From assembly GCF_015767675.1 (NCBI RefSeq), contig NZ_CP065217.1:1426001-1490000 (forward strand): a stretch of 64,000 nt of DNA, written 5' to 3'. Numbering within the stretch: the first letter of the stretch is position 1; every line of letters starts with the position of its first letter. The DNA comes from Vibrio navarrensis. GTDB lineage: Bacteria > Pseudomonadota > Gammaproteobacteria > Enterobacterales > Vibrionaceae. Under the pieces are notes generated by a model. The model worked only from the letters and a program-made list of their open reading frames with translations, was not told the origin of the DNA and searched no databases. Both the position numbers and the translations under genes were made by a program. This document shows positions 20,281 through 31,416 of the stretch, piece after piece.

Positions 20281-20757
20281 GAAACTTTCCTTGTAATTTG
20301 TGATTAATGTTGTGTTTTTTGCAATTGACGAATACTAAAGGAACTAAGTCAACAAGAGAACCTATTCATGTAAAGTATCAGTATTTAGTGCGACTGGTAC
20401 AATCAGGTGGGTCTGATGACTTTTTGCTCAATAATTGGATTGTGTTGTGCGGAATTTATAATTTAACAGAATGGTCTTTTATATTTATAGAGTCAATATA
20501 ATCGTTTTTAAATCTACAACTATGAAGCGTTAATCTCTTTTTAAACAAAAATACGCTGATTTTTGGGCTGTAAACAAGCGTCTCGCTCAGTGGTTCGATC
20601 TGTATGGATTTCCATCAGAACGTTTGGGTATAACAGAACGAAGTTCTATATTGATGAGTTCTAAAACTGGCTACTCATCACACTCTACTTATCTCATATT
20701 GATTAAGAAAATGAATCTTTGATGAAAGGCTTGCTTTGAGTGATTAATGCGCTATTA
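20281..20757. other. AT-rich intergenic region
   Basis: About 480 bp between the divergent barrel gene and the TetR operators. It must hold the leftward promoter for the barrel/metalloprotease pair. No gene or strong structured element was recognised. Confidence 0.4.
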
Positions 20758-20787
20758 TGACGAAGTGTCATTTATGACGGTTCGTCA
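20758..20787. promoter_or_regulatory. Tandem TetR-type operators upstream of tetR
   Basis: Two 13-bp palindrome-like sites, TGACGAAGTGTCA (20758-20770) and TGACGGTTCGTCA (20775-20787), share the TGACG...CGTCA pattern with two sites in front of the MMPL operon. A fifth half-like CGTCA occurs at about 20796. They are probable operators for autoregulation by the adjacent TetR protein; this is inference from repetition and position. Confidence 0.65.
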
Positions 20788-20863
20788 TCATTGTGCGTCA
20801 TTTCTTTAGTAGAGAATCATGCTACAATTGCGGCGGGAGTAAATCGATACGGGTGAGTGAAAG

Positions 20864-21652
20864 ATGTTTAACTTTGGCTGTAAAAAAAGCGATGAACGCA
20901 AAGAGTGTGCCTTTTCGGCAATGAAGACGAAAAAGCAACAAGCGATCGCCGATAGAGAAGTTGAATTGATCCTGCTAGCGAAAAGCATTGTGCAGAAGGA
21001 GGGTTTTGCCAACCTGACGATGGACAAGCTGACGGCGGCAAGCTCGTATTCGAAAGGGACAATCTACAACCATTTTTGCAGTAAAGAGGACGTAGTCCTG
21101 GCTTTATGCATCCATTCTTTAAAGAATGAAGCGATGTTTTTTAACCGCACGGCCGCTTTTGAAGGGACTACGCGGGAAAAAATGATTGCGATGCATGTGG
21201 GTTACCGAATTTACGCACGGTTGGAGCCCGTCTTATCTACCTGCGCGATCATGGCGAAAACGCCATGGGTACTGGAGAAAGCGTCTCCAAGCCGAGTCAG
21301 TGAGCTCAATGAGTTGGAAGAGCGGGTGATCGATGGCGCGGACGCGCTCGTCAGTCATGCGGTGGCCATCGGGGACTTAAAGTTCTCTCCCGCGATTGGT
21401 TCGGATGCGATTGTTTTTGCTAACTGGTCGATTGCGTTTGGTTCTAATGCGTTAACGCAGAATGCATCAAACAGCCGTTGTATCAATCGGTTGCAAGATC
21501 CGTTTACCGTGCTGCACAATGCGAACATGTTGCTAGACGGGCTGGGTTGGAAACCACTTTCTAGCGAATGGGACTACCGCAAAACCTGGAGAAGGGTGGA
21601 GCAGGAGCTATTCGCTGAAGAGTTGGCTTACTTAGAATCTGTCGGACGTTAG
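20864..21652 (+). CDS. TetR/AcrR family regulator
   Basis: 262 residues. The N-terminal HTH is clear (residues about 35-80: ILLAKSIVQKEGFANLTMDKLTAASSYSKGTIYNHFCSKEDVV in pieces), with the YNHFxSKE signature. The ligand-binding C-terminal half is unassigned. The first about 20 residues contain extra cysteines (FGCKKSDERKECAF), so the true start may be the ATG at about 20921 (MKTKKQQ). It is flanked by matching TGACG-n-CGTCA sites and probably represses both itself and the exporter operon downstream. Confidence 0.85.
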   Translation: MFNFGCKKSDERKECAFSAMKTKKQQAIADREVELILLAKSIVQKEGFANLTMDKLTAASSYSKGTIYNHFCSKEDVVLALCIHSLKNEAMFFNRTAAFEGTTREKMIAMHVGYRIYARLEPVLSTCAIMAKTPWVLEKASPSRVSELNELEERVIDGADALVSHAVAIGDLKFSPAIGSDAIVFANWSIAFGSNALTQNASNSRCINRLQDPFTVLHNANMLLDGLGWKPLSSEWDYRKTWRRVEQELFAEELAYLESVGR

Positions 21653-21658
21653 TGGCTG

Positions 21659-21684
21659 AAAACCAATCTGAGGATTGGTTTTTT
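21659..21684 (+). terminator. Terminator of tetR
   Basis: AAAACCAATC / GATTGGTTTT hairpin with a short TGAG loop and following T run, 7 bp after the tetR stop codon. Confidence 0.8.
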
Positions 21685-21695
21685 CATCACGCTAG

Positions 21696-21823
21696 TTGAC
21701 GAATCGTCAAAGAATGACACGAGATTGCACGGAGGTGAGTGAGTTTCCGTGTAATAACTAACACATAAGTCATTAACGCCAGCATTTGCTGGTTTTTAAA
21801 GACTTGTATTTGACGAAACGTCA
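21696..21823. promoter_or_regulatory. TetR-type operators upstream of the MMPL operon
   Basis: A perfect 15-bp palindrome TTGACGAATCGTCAA (21696-21710) and TGACGAAACGTCA (21811-21823) match the two sites in front of tetR. The second lies only 16 bp before the exporter start codon, where repressor binding would block transcription. Functional assignment is inference. Confidence 0.7.
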
Positions 21824-21838
21824 CAAACGGAGAGTGTG

Positions 21839-24208
21839 ATGAAATACCCGACTTCTTCCCACAATGCGCCTTTTTCTTGGTCATCCATCCCAACCAAGTG
21901 GAGTTTTTGGACGCTACTGATCTCAATCGCTTTGATTGTGATTGCCACCCTTGGAGCCCGTAATCTCTACTTTCGTGGCGATTACGATATTTTCTTTGAT
22001 GGTTCGAATGCGCAGTTGCAGGCGTATGATGAAATCCAAACCACCTTTGCCAAGAGTGATAGCATCGCGCTGGTGATTGCACCGCAAAATGGCAATATTT
22101 TTGATGCAGAAAACCTAACCCTGCTGCAAAAGCTTACCGAAGCGGCGTGGCAAGTTCCTTTTTCTAGCCGCGTCGATTCGCTGGCGAATTATCAGCATAC
22201 CGAGGCGCTAGATGACGATCTCATCGTGGAGGATCTGCTGTATCGCGACTACGCATTCACGGCGGAGCGGATTGCCAAAGTCAAAGCCATCGCATTAAGT
22301 GAACCGGCGGTGGTGAACTCACTGGTATCGCAGCGTGGTGATGTGGCGGTTATTAACGTCACGGTGCAGTTGCCAGAAATTGACAAAACCGCCGAAGTAC
22401 AGCAAGTGATTAACGCGGTCAATGACTTAGTTGCCAGCTATCAGGTGCAATATCCGCAAGTCAGTTTTTACAAAGCAGGCATTATTGCTTTAAACGATGC
22501 CTTCATGGTTGCAGCGCAAGAAGACAGTGCCACGCTCGTTCCGGCAATGTTGTTGGTGATTTTGCTGTTTCTTACCTTGATGTTACGCACCTTCTTGAGC
22601 GTTCTGGCCACGCTCGCGGTGATTATTGGGGCGATTCTCGCCACTATGGGGTTGTCGGGTTGGGCGGGAATGTTCTTACATACTGCCACGGTGAACGTGC
22701 CTACTTTGGTGATGACATTGGCGGTTGCCGACTGTGTCCATGTGATTGCCACCATGCGCCAATTCATGCTGTCTGGGATGTCACGAGCGCAAGCGGTTGA
22801 ACGCAGTATCGCCATCAATTTTGTGCCGATTGTCATTACTTCTGTCACCACCGCGATTGGCTTTCTGATGATGAACATGTCGGATTCTCCCGTGCTGCGT
22901 GATTTCGGCAATCTCTCTGCACTCGGGGTGATGCTGGCTTGTCTGTTGTCAGTCACCTTGTTGCCAGCACTGCTGACACGGCTGCCTATCCACATCACGG
23001 CAAAAGCGCAAAGTGACAGCTCTGATTTTATGGACAAGCTGGGTGATTTTGTCGTCGCCAAACGCCGCATACTTTTACCTCTGTCGGTTGCGGTGATTGC
23101 CCTTGGCGGCGCTCTGATCCCATTCAATAAAGTCAATGATGAATCGGTGAAGTATTTTGGTGAGCGCAGTGAATTTCGCCAAGCGGCTGATTTTATGGAG
23201 GCGCGCATCAGTGGCATGACCAACATCAGCATCGCGATCAAAACCAATCAAGCGCAGGGGATTGCTGATCCGCAATTTCTGACTGCGCTGGGCGATTTCA
23301 CCGCGTGGCTGCGAGCTCAGCCAGAAACCGACCATGTGGCCTCGTTGGCTGATGTCTATAAACGCCTCAACAAAAACATGCACAACGACGATGATGCCTA
23401 CTACCGCTTGCCGCAAGACAGAGAGTTGGCCGCGCAATATCTGCTGCTGTATGAGATGTCTCTCCCATACGGCTTGGATCTCAACAACCAAATCAACGTG
23501 GATAAGTCCTCGCTGAAGCTGGTGCTGACCACCGCCAATCTCGGTAGTGTCGAGCTGGTTGATCTGGAGCAGCGTATTTACGCTTGGTTTGCTGAACATG
23601 CGCCGCAATACCAAGTGGTTGCATCGAGCCCGTCTTTGATGTTTGCCCACATTGGTGAAACCAACATGGCAAGTATGCTCTCAACGCTGCCGATCACACT
23701 GGTGCTGATTTCTGCCTTGATGATATTTGCTCTGCGCTCTTGGAAACTGGGCGTGATCAGCCTCGTCCCCAACATCGCGCCAGCCATTATCGGCTTTGGT
23801 CTCTGGGCGCTGCTTTCTGGTGAAATCAATCTGGGTTTGTCGGTGGTCGTGACGCTGACGCTCGGGATCGTGGTGGATGATGCGGTCCATTTCTTAGCCA
23901 AATATCAACGGGCGCGTAAGCAAGGTCAAAACGCTGAGCAAGCGGTGCGCTACGCCTTCCATACCGTTGGGCGCGCTCTGTGGATAACCACCGTTGTGCT
24001 GGTGGCCGGATTCTCGGTACTGGCGATGTCCAGCTTCCGCTTAAACGCGGATATGGGCCAGCTCAGTGCCTTGGTGATTTTCCTCGCTCTAGTCATCGAT
24101 TTCGTCCTGCTGCCAACTTTGCTAATGCTGTTTGACAAAGCCGAGTATCCGGTTGAGGCGCCTGAGCAAAACGGCGTCACGGCAGAATTATCACAAACCC
24201 AAGCCTAA
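21839..24208 (+). CDS. MMPL/RND-superfamily exporter
   Basis: 789 residues from the ATG at 21839 (a GTG lies one codon earlier). Two repeats of one TM, a large periplasmic loop and a block of about five to six TMs give the 12-TM RND/MMPL plan. TM4-like segments carry VMTLAVADCVHVIATM and VVTLTLGIVVDDAVHFLAK, with acidic residues placed for proton coupling. Members move lipids, hydrophobic compounds or drugs. No membrane-fusion protein follows; instead a LolA-like protein and an outer-membrane barrel do, hinting at transport of a lipid-like substrate across the periplasm. Confidence 0.88.
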   Translation: MKYPTSSHNAPFSWSSIPTKWSFWTLLISIALIVIATLGARNLYFRGDYDIFFDGSNAQLQAYDEIQTTFAKSDSIALVIAPQNGNIFDAENLTLLQKLTEAAWQVPFSSRVDSLANYQHTEALDDDLIVEDLLYRDYAFTAERIAKVKAIALSEPAVVNSLVSQRGDVAVINVTVQLPEIDKTAEVQQVINAVNDLVASYQVQYPQVSFYKAGIIALNDAFMVAAQEDSATLVPAMLLVILLFLTLMLRTFLSVLATLAVIIGAILATMGLSGWAGMFLHTATVNVPTLVMTLAVADCVHVIATMRQFMLSGMSRAQAVERSIAINFVPIVITSVTTAIGFLMMNMSDSPVLRDFGNLSALGVMLACLLSVTLLPALLTRLPIHITAKAQSDSSDFMDKLGDFVVAKRRILLPLSVAVIALGGALIPFNKVNDESVKYFGERSEFRQAADFMEARISGMTNISIAIKTNQAQGIADPQFLTALGDFTAWLRAQPETDHVASLADVYKRLNKNMHNDDDAYYRLPQDRELAAQYLLLYEMSLPYGLDLNNQINVDKSSLKLVLTTANLGSVELVDLEQRIYAWFAEHAPQYQVVASSPSLMFAHIGETNMASMLSTLPITLVLISALMIFALRSWKLGVISLVPNIAPAIIGFGLWALLSGEINLGLSVVVTLTLGIVVDDAVHFLAKYQRARKQGQNAEQAVRYAFHTVGRALWITTVVLVAGFSVLAMSSFRLNADMGQLSALVIFLALVIDFVLLPTLLMLFDKAEYPVEAPEQNGVTAELSQTQA

Positions 24209-24221
24209 TAAGGAGATTGCT

Positions 24222-25007
24222 ATGAAACCCACAACTAAGATCACCACCGCTTTTATTCTCGCATCCAGCCTGATTTTCTCTTCATTGGCGCTGGCGAACA
24301 AAGGATTGGAGATTGCCACAGAGCGCAAAAGCCGCGACCTCGGCTGGCAAGACTCGGTCGCTACCATGGAAATGTTGCTGAAAAATGCGCAAGGTGAAAG
24401 CAGTTCAAGACTGATGCGTTTGCAATCTTTGGAAGTAGATGGCGACGGCGACAAAGGGCTGACGATTTTCGACGAGCCGCGCGATGTCAAAGGCACGGCA
24501 TTTCTCAACCATTCGCACACCAGCGAAGCTGACGACCAGTGGCTCTATCTGCCGGCACTAAAACGCGTGAAGCGCATCTCATCGCGTAATAAATCGGGGC
24601 CATTTATGGGCAGCGAGTTTGCCTATGAAGATTTGAGTTCATTTGAGCTGGAAAAGTACCGCTTTAACTACCTACGAGACGAAGTGATTAATGGTCAGCC
24701 GAGTTTTGTGCTGGAACAAGTTCCGACCGATGAGAACTCAGGTTATACCAAACAGGTTATTTGGCTGGATCAACAGTTCTACCGTCCGCTCAAAGTGGAG
24801 TTTTATGACCGCAAAGATGCACTGCTCAAAACACTCACCTTTGATGATTACAAGCAATACCTCAACCAGTATTGGCGTGCGCACCAGATGACCATGATCA
24901 ACCATCAAACAGGCAAAAGCACCGAACTCTTGACCACCGATTTGGCCTTTCGTACTGGCCTGAGTGCGGACGACTTTGAGCAGAATGTACTCAAACGGAT
25001 TAAATAA
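24222..25007 (+). CDS. LolA-like outer-membrane lipoprotein-sorting family protein
   Basis: 261 residues from the ATG at 24222, supported by AAGGAGA and by a good signal peptide (ITTAFILASSLIFSSLALA). The mature protein shows the LolA-like lipid-carrier fold family (COG2834/DUF4292-type), with sequences such as DQWLYLPALKRVKRISSRNKSGPFMGSEFAYEDLSS in pieces. It is probably a periplasmic carrier for a hydrophobic ligand. It lies 13 bp behind the exporter and 12 bp before the barrel gene, so it is part of one operon. Confidence 0.83.
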   Translation: MKPTTKITTAFILASSLIFSSLALANKGLEIATERKSRDLGWQDSVATMEMLLKNAQGESSSRLMRLQSLEVDGDGDKGLTIFDEPRDVKGTAFLNHSHTSEADDQWLYLPALKRVKRISSRNKSGPFMGSEFAYEDLSSFELEKYRFNYLRDEVINGQPSFVLEQVPTDENSGYTKQVIWLDQQFYRPLKVEFYDRKDALLKTLTFDDYKQYLNQYWRAHQMTMINHQTGKSTELLTTDLAFRTGLSADDFEQNVLKRIK

Positions 25008-25019
25008 AGAGGGAGTGAC

Positions 25020-26204
25020 ATGACGCGTTGGACAATCAATGGAGGCCAGATTTTGGCCTCCGGACTTGCGACGGTGATCGCCTTACCTTGTTTTGGCGTT
25101 GAGCTGGCTGGACAGGTTAGCGTGGAGCATCGGCAGTTTTTTCAATCGGGCTTGCAAGGGCAAAATTTAGGGCAGAGCGCGTTGGTGTTGCAGCCCGAAT
25201 TTGACTGGCAACAAGCAGAAGGGAATGGTCGTTTTACCTTCACGCCTTTTTACCGCTTAGACAGCGAGGATGAAGAGCGCAGCCACGGCGATATTCGCGA
25301 AGCGCTGTACCTCAACTACTGGGGTGACTACGAACTCAGACTAGGGATTGGCAAAGTGTTTTGGGGCGTGACGGAATCGGCGCATCTGGTGGATGTGGTC
25401 AATCAAACCGATGCGGTGGAATCGGTCGATGGTGAAGACAAGCTAGGCCAGCCGATGCTGCATTTAACCAGTGTTAAAGAGTGGGGCACGCTTGATGCGA
25501 TGCTGCTGCCCTATTTTCGCGAGCGCACCTTTTCAGGCGAAGATGGGAGGCTGAGAAGCGATCCTGTCGTCGATGGAGACGCTCGCTATGAATCGTCCCG
25601 AAAAGAGCACCATCTTGACTATGCGCTACGTTACACTCGCATGCTTGGCGATTGGGATCTTGGGCTGAGTTACTTTCATGGCACCAACCGCGACCCCTAT
25701 TTCCAGTTTCAGCAAGGGAAACTTCATCCTTACTACGCGCAGATGAGCCAAGTTGGGCTGGATGTTCAAGGCATTGTCGGAGATTGGCTGTGGAAGCTAG
25801 AAAGCATTTATCGCGACAGCCTAGACAACCACACCGCCGTAGTGACGGGTTTTGAATACACTTGGGTTGGCGCGTTTGACAGCCAGATGGATGTCGGGTG
25901 GATTGCCGAATATCTTTACGACAGCCGTGGTAGCAAGGCGCAGAGTCTTGGTCAAAACGATCTGTTTGCTGGCATGCGCCTAGCGTTTAACGATGAGCAG
26001 GGAACGGAAGTGCTCGCGGGCGTCACGCAAGATCTCGACAATCACGATGTGTACAACGCCAAACTGGAAGCGAGCCGGCGCATCAACAATCAATGGAAAT
26101 GGCGCTTGGACGCTTGGTTGTTTGCCAACGACACGCCAAGCGATCAACTCTACTTCGCGCGTCGGGATGATTTTGTTGAACTGGCGATGGACTATTATTT
26201 TTAG
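25020..26204 (+). CDS. Predicted outer-membrane beta-barrel, third gene of exporter operon
   Basis: 394 residues with an N-terminal export signal (GGQILASGLATVIALPCFGVELA). The remainder is a series of Tyr/Trp-rich amphipathic strands (TFTPFYRLDSED, LYLNYWGDYELRLGIGKVFWG) and ends ELAMDYYF, a classic C-terminal aromatic barrel strand. It resembles DUF1302-type outer-membrane proteins found with MMPL exporters. It may be the outer-membrane exit or entry site for the exporter's substrate; this is inference from operon order. Confidence 0.75.
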   Translation: MTRWTINGGQILASGLATVIALPCFGVELAGQVSVEHRQFFQSGLQGQNLGQSALVLQPEFDWQQAEGNGRFTFTPFYRLDSEDEERSHGDIREALYLNYWGDYELRLGIGKVFWGVTESAHLVDVVNQTDAVESVDGEDKLGQPMLHLTSVKEWGTLDAMLLPYFRERTFSGEDGRLRSDPVVDGDARYESSRKEHHLDYALRYTRMLGDWDLGLSYFHGTNRDPYFQFQQGKLHPYYAQMSQVGLDVQGIVGDWLWKLESIYRDSLDNHTAVVTGFEYTWVGAFDSQMDVGWIAEYLYDSRGSKAQSLGQNDLFAGMRLAFNDEQGTEVLAGVTQDLDNHDVYNAKLEASRRINNQWKWRLDAWLFANDTPSDQLYFARRDDFVELAMDYYF

Positions 26205-26413
26205 TTATCTGTTTTCGCTAGTGGTGCAAGTTTTGCGCTGAATAATTGAGGTGGATTATAAGTAACTGAGCACAGATAGTGGCTCAAATCCGATCTACCT
26301 CTTTTTTTCAACATTTGCCTAAAGCCCTTATTGGCTAAAGAGGATAAAATTCTCTTATAGTTTGAGCACCGATAGGCGACGTTCTGTGATCGCGGAGCTG
26401 CAGTAAGGATGGC

Positions 26414-27583
26414 ATGTTGAATTCATTCAAGTGGGATAAAAACTTCGAAACGGGCCTTGATGAGGTGGACGAGCAGCATCAATTTCTGGTGGGATTTATC
26501 AATAAATATGGTGAGCTTCTATCGGAAAATAACATCTCGCTGCAAGGAATCCAGATGGCGCTGTTTGAGCTATCGCGTTATGCGGAGTTTCACTTCAAAG
26601 AAGAAGAAAACTTGATGCGTAAGGCGGGTATTTACCATCAGCATCTAGAACACCACATTCAGATCCATCGCGCTTTTATGAGCGATGTCATGACGATGCA
26701 AAGCTTCATTAGCGATCAAAATCGTGAATCGGCCGAACAACTCCTCAACTTCCTCATTCACTGGCTGGCGTACCATATTCTTGGCATCGATCAAAATATG
26801 GCAAGGCAAGTGCGCGCAATAGAATCGGGTCTTTCTCCCCAAGCGGCTTTTGAGCAGGAAGAGCGCAAAGCCGATGCGTCGACCAAACCGTTGATAGACG
26901 CACTCAGTGCGCTCTTTATGCAAGTGTCTGAGCGCAACCGTGAGCTGCTGATGCTCAATCAATCGCTTGAACAAAAAGTCGAAGAGCGTACCCGTCAGTT
27001 GGTGGAAGCCAACAAGCAACTTGAAGTGCTTTCGTTTACCGACTCACTGACCAAATTACCGAATCGGCGTTTTGCCATTCGCACCTTAAAAGAGCTGTGG
27101 GAAGAGAATCACACCGAAAGCGACATGATGGTGTGCATCATGGTGGATGCCGACTACTTTAAACAGGTAAACGACAGTTGCGGACATGACGCGGGCGATG
27201 CGGTGTTAAAAGAGCTAGCGCACAGCTTAAAACACAGCTTCCGCAGTGACGATATTGTGTGTCGTTTGGGGGGCGATGAGTTTCTGGTTATCTGCCCCAA
27301 TACCGATTTGCAAGGCGGCCTGCATATTGCAGAACTGGTGCGCAAACAGGTGACTAATTTACTGATCCCAACGGGTATGGAGCCATGGCGCGGCAGTATC
27401 AGTGTCGGCGTGGCGCAGCGTACCAAAGAGATGCAAACCTACACCGATCTGATCAAAGCGGCCGATGACGCGGTGTACCTCGCCAAATCCCAAGGCAAAA
27501 ACCGAGTCATGACCACTCAGGGCGAGCACTTTTCCGAGAAAAACGCGAGGGGGATGCCTCCCTCCCAATATCAAGTCCAATAA
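26414..27583 (+). CDS. Bacteriohemerythrin-GGDEF diguanylate cyclase
   Basis: 389 residues. Residues 1-135 are a hemerythrin domain with all expected di-iron ligands: His22, HxxxE (His60, Glu64), HxxxH (His77, His81) and HxxxxD (His121, Asp126). A coiled-coil linker follows ([24 protein letters not shown]), then a GGDEF domain with an intact RLGGDEF active site near residue 285 and an RxxD inhibitory site five residues before it. Vibrio bacteriohemerythrin-DGCs make c-di-GMP in response to oxygen or redox state of the di-iron site. It lies directly upstream of pheST as a separate unit. Confidence 0.93.
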   Translation: MLNSFKWDKNFETGLDEVDEQHQFLVGFINKYGELLSENNISLQGIQMALFELSRYAEFHFKEEENLMRKAGIYHQHLEHHIQIHRAFMSDVMTMQSFISDQNRESAEQLLNFLIHWLAYHILGIDQNMARQVRAIESGLSPQAAFEQEERKADASTKPLIDALSALFMQVSERNRELLMLNQSLEQKVEERTRQLVEANKQLEVLSFTDSLTKLPNRRFAIRTLKELWEENHTESDMMVCIMVDADYFKQVNDSCGHDAGDAVLKELAHSLKHSFRSDDIVCRLGGDEFLVICPNTDLQGGLHIAELVRKQVTNLLIPTGMEPWRGSISVGVAQRTKEMQTYTDLIKAADDAVYLAKSQGKNRVMTTQGEHFSEKNARGMPPSQYQVQ

Positions 27584-27608
27584 CCGCATCTGTTTCATCT
27601 TCCTGTCG

Positions 27609-27668
27609 CAATTCAGGCGTCAAATTTGTTTGATAAAGCCTGAATTGTGCTGCTTTGACGCCTTTTTA
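27609..27668 (+). terminator. Terminator with a competing alternative hairpin
   Basis: AGGCGTCAAA (27615-27624) pairs perfectly with TTTGACGCCT (27654-27663), followed by a T run: an intrinsic terminator behind the diguanylate cyclase gene. Its 5' arm overlaps CAATTCAGGC (27609-27618), which pairs perfectly with GCCTGAATTG (27638-27647). The two stems cannot form together, the layout of an attenuator, although no leader peptide is evident. Confidence 0.65.
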
Positions 27669-27676
27669 TTCAATAA

Positions 27677-28777
<1,101 letters not shown>

Positions 28778-28795
28778 TCCAGAGGTTTAAGCACA

Positions 28796-31183
28796 ATGAA
28801 ATTCAGCGAATCATGGCTTCGTGAGTGGGTAAATCCTGCGATTACCACTGACGAACTTACTCATCAAATTACCATGGCTGGCCTAGAGGTCGACGATGTT
28901 CTGCCTGTGGCTGGCGAGTTTAACGGGGTTAAAGTTGGCCACGTTGTAGAATGTGGTCAGCATCCAGATGCCGACAAATTACGCGTGACCAAAGTTGATG
29001 TAGGCGAAGCAGAGCTTCTCGATATCGTCTGTGGCGCGGCCAACTGTCGCCAAGGGTTGAAAGTGGCCGTGGCAACCGTCGGTGCCACTTTGCCTGGCGA
29101 TTTCAAAATCAAAAAAGCCAAACTGCGTGGTCAACCTTCACACGGCATGCTTTGCTCGTTTACCGAGCTAGGTATCGATGTGGAATCAAACGGCATCATG
29201 GAACTGGCACAAGATGCGCCAGTGGGGATGGATTTTCGTGATTTCCTCGCTCTGAACGATGTGACGGTGGACGTGGATCTAACGTCTAACCGTGCCGACT
29301 GTTTCAGCATCCGTGGTATGGCGCGTGAAGTGGGCGTACTTAACCGTGCTGATGTCACCGAGCCTTCTGTAGAAGCGGTGGCGGTTTCGATTGACGACAA
29401 AGTATCTATCGAAGTAAAAGCACCGGCGGCGTGTCCACGCTACCTTGGTCGTGTGGTGAAGAACGTTAACGTTCAAGCGCAAACGCCACTGTGGATGCAA
29501 GAAAAACTGCGTCGTTGTGGCATTCGCTCTATTGACCCTGTGGTGGATATCACTAACTACATCTTGCTTGAGCAAGGCCAACCGATGCATGCGTTTGATC
29601 TGGCGAAGATCGAAGGCGGCATTGTGGTGCGCATGGCAGCGCAGGGCGAGAAGCTGACTCTACTAGACGGCAGCGAAGCAGAACTCAATGCAGATACTCT
29701 TGTTGTGGCAGACCACAACAAAGCGCTGGCGATTGCGGGAATCTTTGGTGGTGAGCACTCTGGTGTTAACGCAGAAACCAAAGATGTATTGCTTGAGTGT
29801 GCCTTCTTTGCACCAGACCACATTCGTGGCCGCGCGCGCAGCTATGGCTTGCACACCGATTCTTCAATGCGCTTTGAACGCGGTGTCGATTACGCACTGC
29901 AAGTGAGCGCAATGGAGCGTGCGACCGCGCTGCTGGTGGAAATCTGTGGTGGTGAAGTAGCCCCTGTTGTGGAGGTAGAATCACAAGCTGATTTGCCTAA
30001 GCCAAACAAAGTGGCACTGCGCCGTACAAAACTGGATAACCTTCTGGGCCATCACATTGCCGACAGCGATGTGGTTGAAATCTTAGAGCGTCTTGGTATG
30101 GCAGTCGAAACCACGGCTGAAGGCTGGGTTGCGGTAGCGCCAACATGGCGTTTCGATATTGCAATCGAGCAAGATTTGGTGGAAGAAGTGGGCCGTATCT
30201 ACGGTTACGACAACATTCCAAACCAAAACCCAACAGCTGCGCTGAAGATGCACGATCATCAAGAAGCCAAACTGCCACTAAAACGCGTGCGTGATTTGCT
30301 GGTTGATCGTGGTTACCACGAAGCGATCACTTACAGCTTCGTTGAACCAGAGCAACAAAAACTGGTTGTTCCGGGTGTCGAGGCTCTCATTCTGCCAAAC
30401 CCAATTTCTGCAGAAATGTCAGCGATGCGCCTTGGCCTGATTCAAGGCTTGCTAAATACGGTGGTTCACAACCAAAAACGCCAACAGCCACGCGTTCGTC
30501 TGTTCGAATATGGCTTGCGTTTCATTCCATGTGAATCAGCGGAAAACGGTATGCGCCAAGAGCCGATGCTGGCGGGCGTGATTGCCGGTACTCGCAGCGA
30601 AGAGCATTGGAACATCGACACCAATACGGTGGATTTCTTTGACCTGAAAGGCGATGTGGAAGCGATTCTTGAACTCTCTGCCAACGACAAAGCGTACAGC
30701 TTCGTGGCAACCAAGCACCCAGCGCTTCACCCTGGTCAGTCGGCGGCTATCGTGCTCGATGGAAAAGAAATCGGTGTGATTGGTACGGTTCACCCAGAGC
30801 TTGAGCGCAAGTTTGGTCTAAACGGCCGTACGATTGTGTTTGAAATCGAATGGTCTGCGATCAATCGCAAAGTGATCCCAGAAGCGGTGGCGCTGTCTAA
30901 GTTCCCTGCCAACCGTCGTGATATCGCAGTAGTGGTTGATCAAACAGTCGCTTCTGGCGACATCGTTAATGCGTGTTTGGAAGCGGGCGGTGAGTTCCTG
31001 AAAGCGGCAAAACTGTTTGACGTTTATGTCGGTAAAGGCGTGGAAGAAGGCAAGAAGAGCCTCGCTATCGCCCTGACACTGCAGTCAAACGAACGCACGT
31101 TGGAAGATGCGGATATCGCAGGCGCGGTTGATGCTATCGTCGCGCACGTTGCTGAAAAATTCGGTGCGTCACTGCGCGATTAA
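28796..31183 (+). CDS. pheT: Phenylalanyl-tRNA synthetase beta subunit
   Basis: 795 residues, the normal length. The N-terminal tRNA-binding EMAP-like domain ([21 protein letters not shown] in pieces) precedes the B3/B4 editing region, the B5 domain, a degenerate class II core and the C-terminal anticodon-binding FDX-ACB domain ([17 protein letters not shown]). It starts 18 bp after pheS in the same operon. In many gammaproteobacteria ihfA follows directly; here four other genes lie between. Confidence 0.97.
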   Translation: MKFSESWLREWVNPAITTDELTHQITMAGLEVDDVLPVAGEFNGVKVGHVVECGQHPDADKLRVTKVDVGEAELLDIVCGAANCRQGLKVAVATVGATLPGDFKIKKAKLRGQPSHGMLCSFTELGIDVESNGIMELAQDAPVGMDFRDFLALNDVTVDVDLTSNRADCFSIRGMAREVGVLNRADVTEPSVEAVAVSIDDKVSIEVKAPAACPRYLGRVVKNVNVQAQTPLWMQEKLRRCGIRSIDPVVDITNYILLEQGQPMHAFDLAKIEGGIVVRMAAQGEKLTLLDGSEAELNADTLVVADHNKALAIAGIFGGEHSGVNAETKDVLLECAFFAPDHIRGRARSYGLHTDSSMRFERGVDYALQVSAMERATALLVEICGGEVAPVVEVESQADLPKPNKVALRRTKLDNLLGHHIADSDVVEILERLGMAVETTAEGWVAVAPTWRFDIAIEQDLVEEVGRIYGYDNIPNQNPTAALKMHDHQEAKLPLKRVRDLLVDRGYHEAITYSFVEPEQQKLVVPGVEALILPNPISAEMSAMRLGLIQGLLNTVVHNQKRQQPRVRLFEYGLRFIPCESAENGMRQEPMLAGVIAGTRSEEHWNIDTNTVDFFDLKGDVEAILELSANDKAYSFVATKHPALHPGQSAAIVLDGKEIGVIGTVHPELERKFGLNGRTIVFEIEWSAINRKVIPEAVALSKFPANRRDIAVVVDQTVASGDIVNACLEAGGEFLKAAKLFDVYVGKGVEEGKKSLAIALTLQSNERTLEDADIAGAVDAIVAHVAEKFGASLRD

Positions 31184-31227
31184 GCGCAAAACCAATAAGT
31201 TGCTAGCAAGCAGAACTTAGCTTTGAC

Positions 31228-31253
31228 AAACGGCCCACATGGGCCGTTTTTTT
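31228..31253 (+). terminator. Terminator of pheST
   Basis: AAACGGCCCA / TGGGCCGTTT hairpin with following T run, about 45 bp beyond the pheT stop codon. Confidence 0.88.
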
Positions 31254-31416
31254 ATCGACAGAACACCTTACCAATCCAGTTTGCCGCTTATAATGTCGTC
31301 TACATTTTTGAGTAGATTTATCGTTATTTTTTTAAATTATAACTTATACTTAACACTTCAAGATTCTGAATACGGTAGAGTCTGCCGCAATAAATTAGAG
31401 GCATGAATTATTTAAG

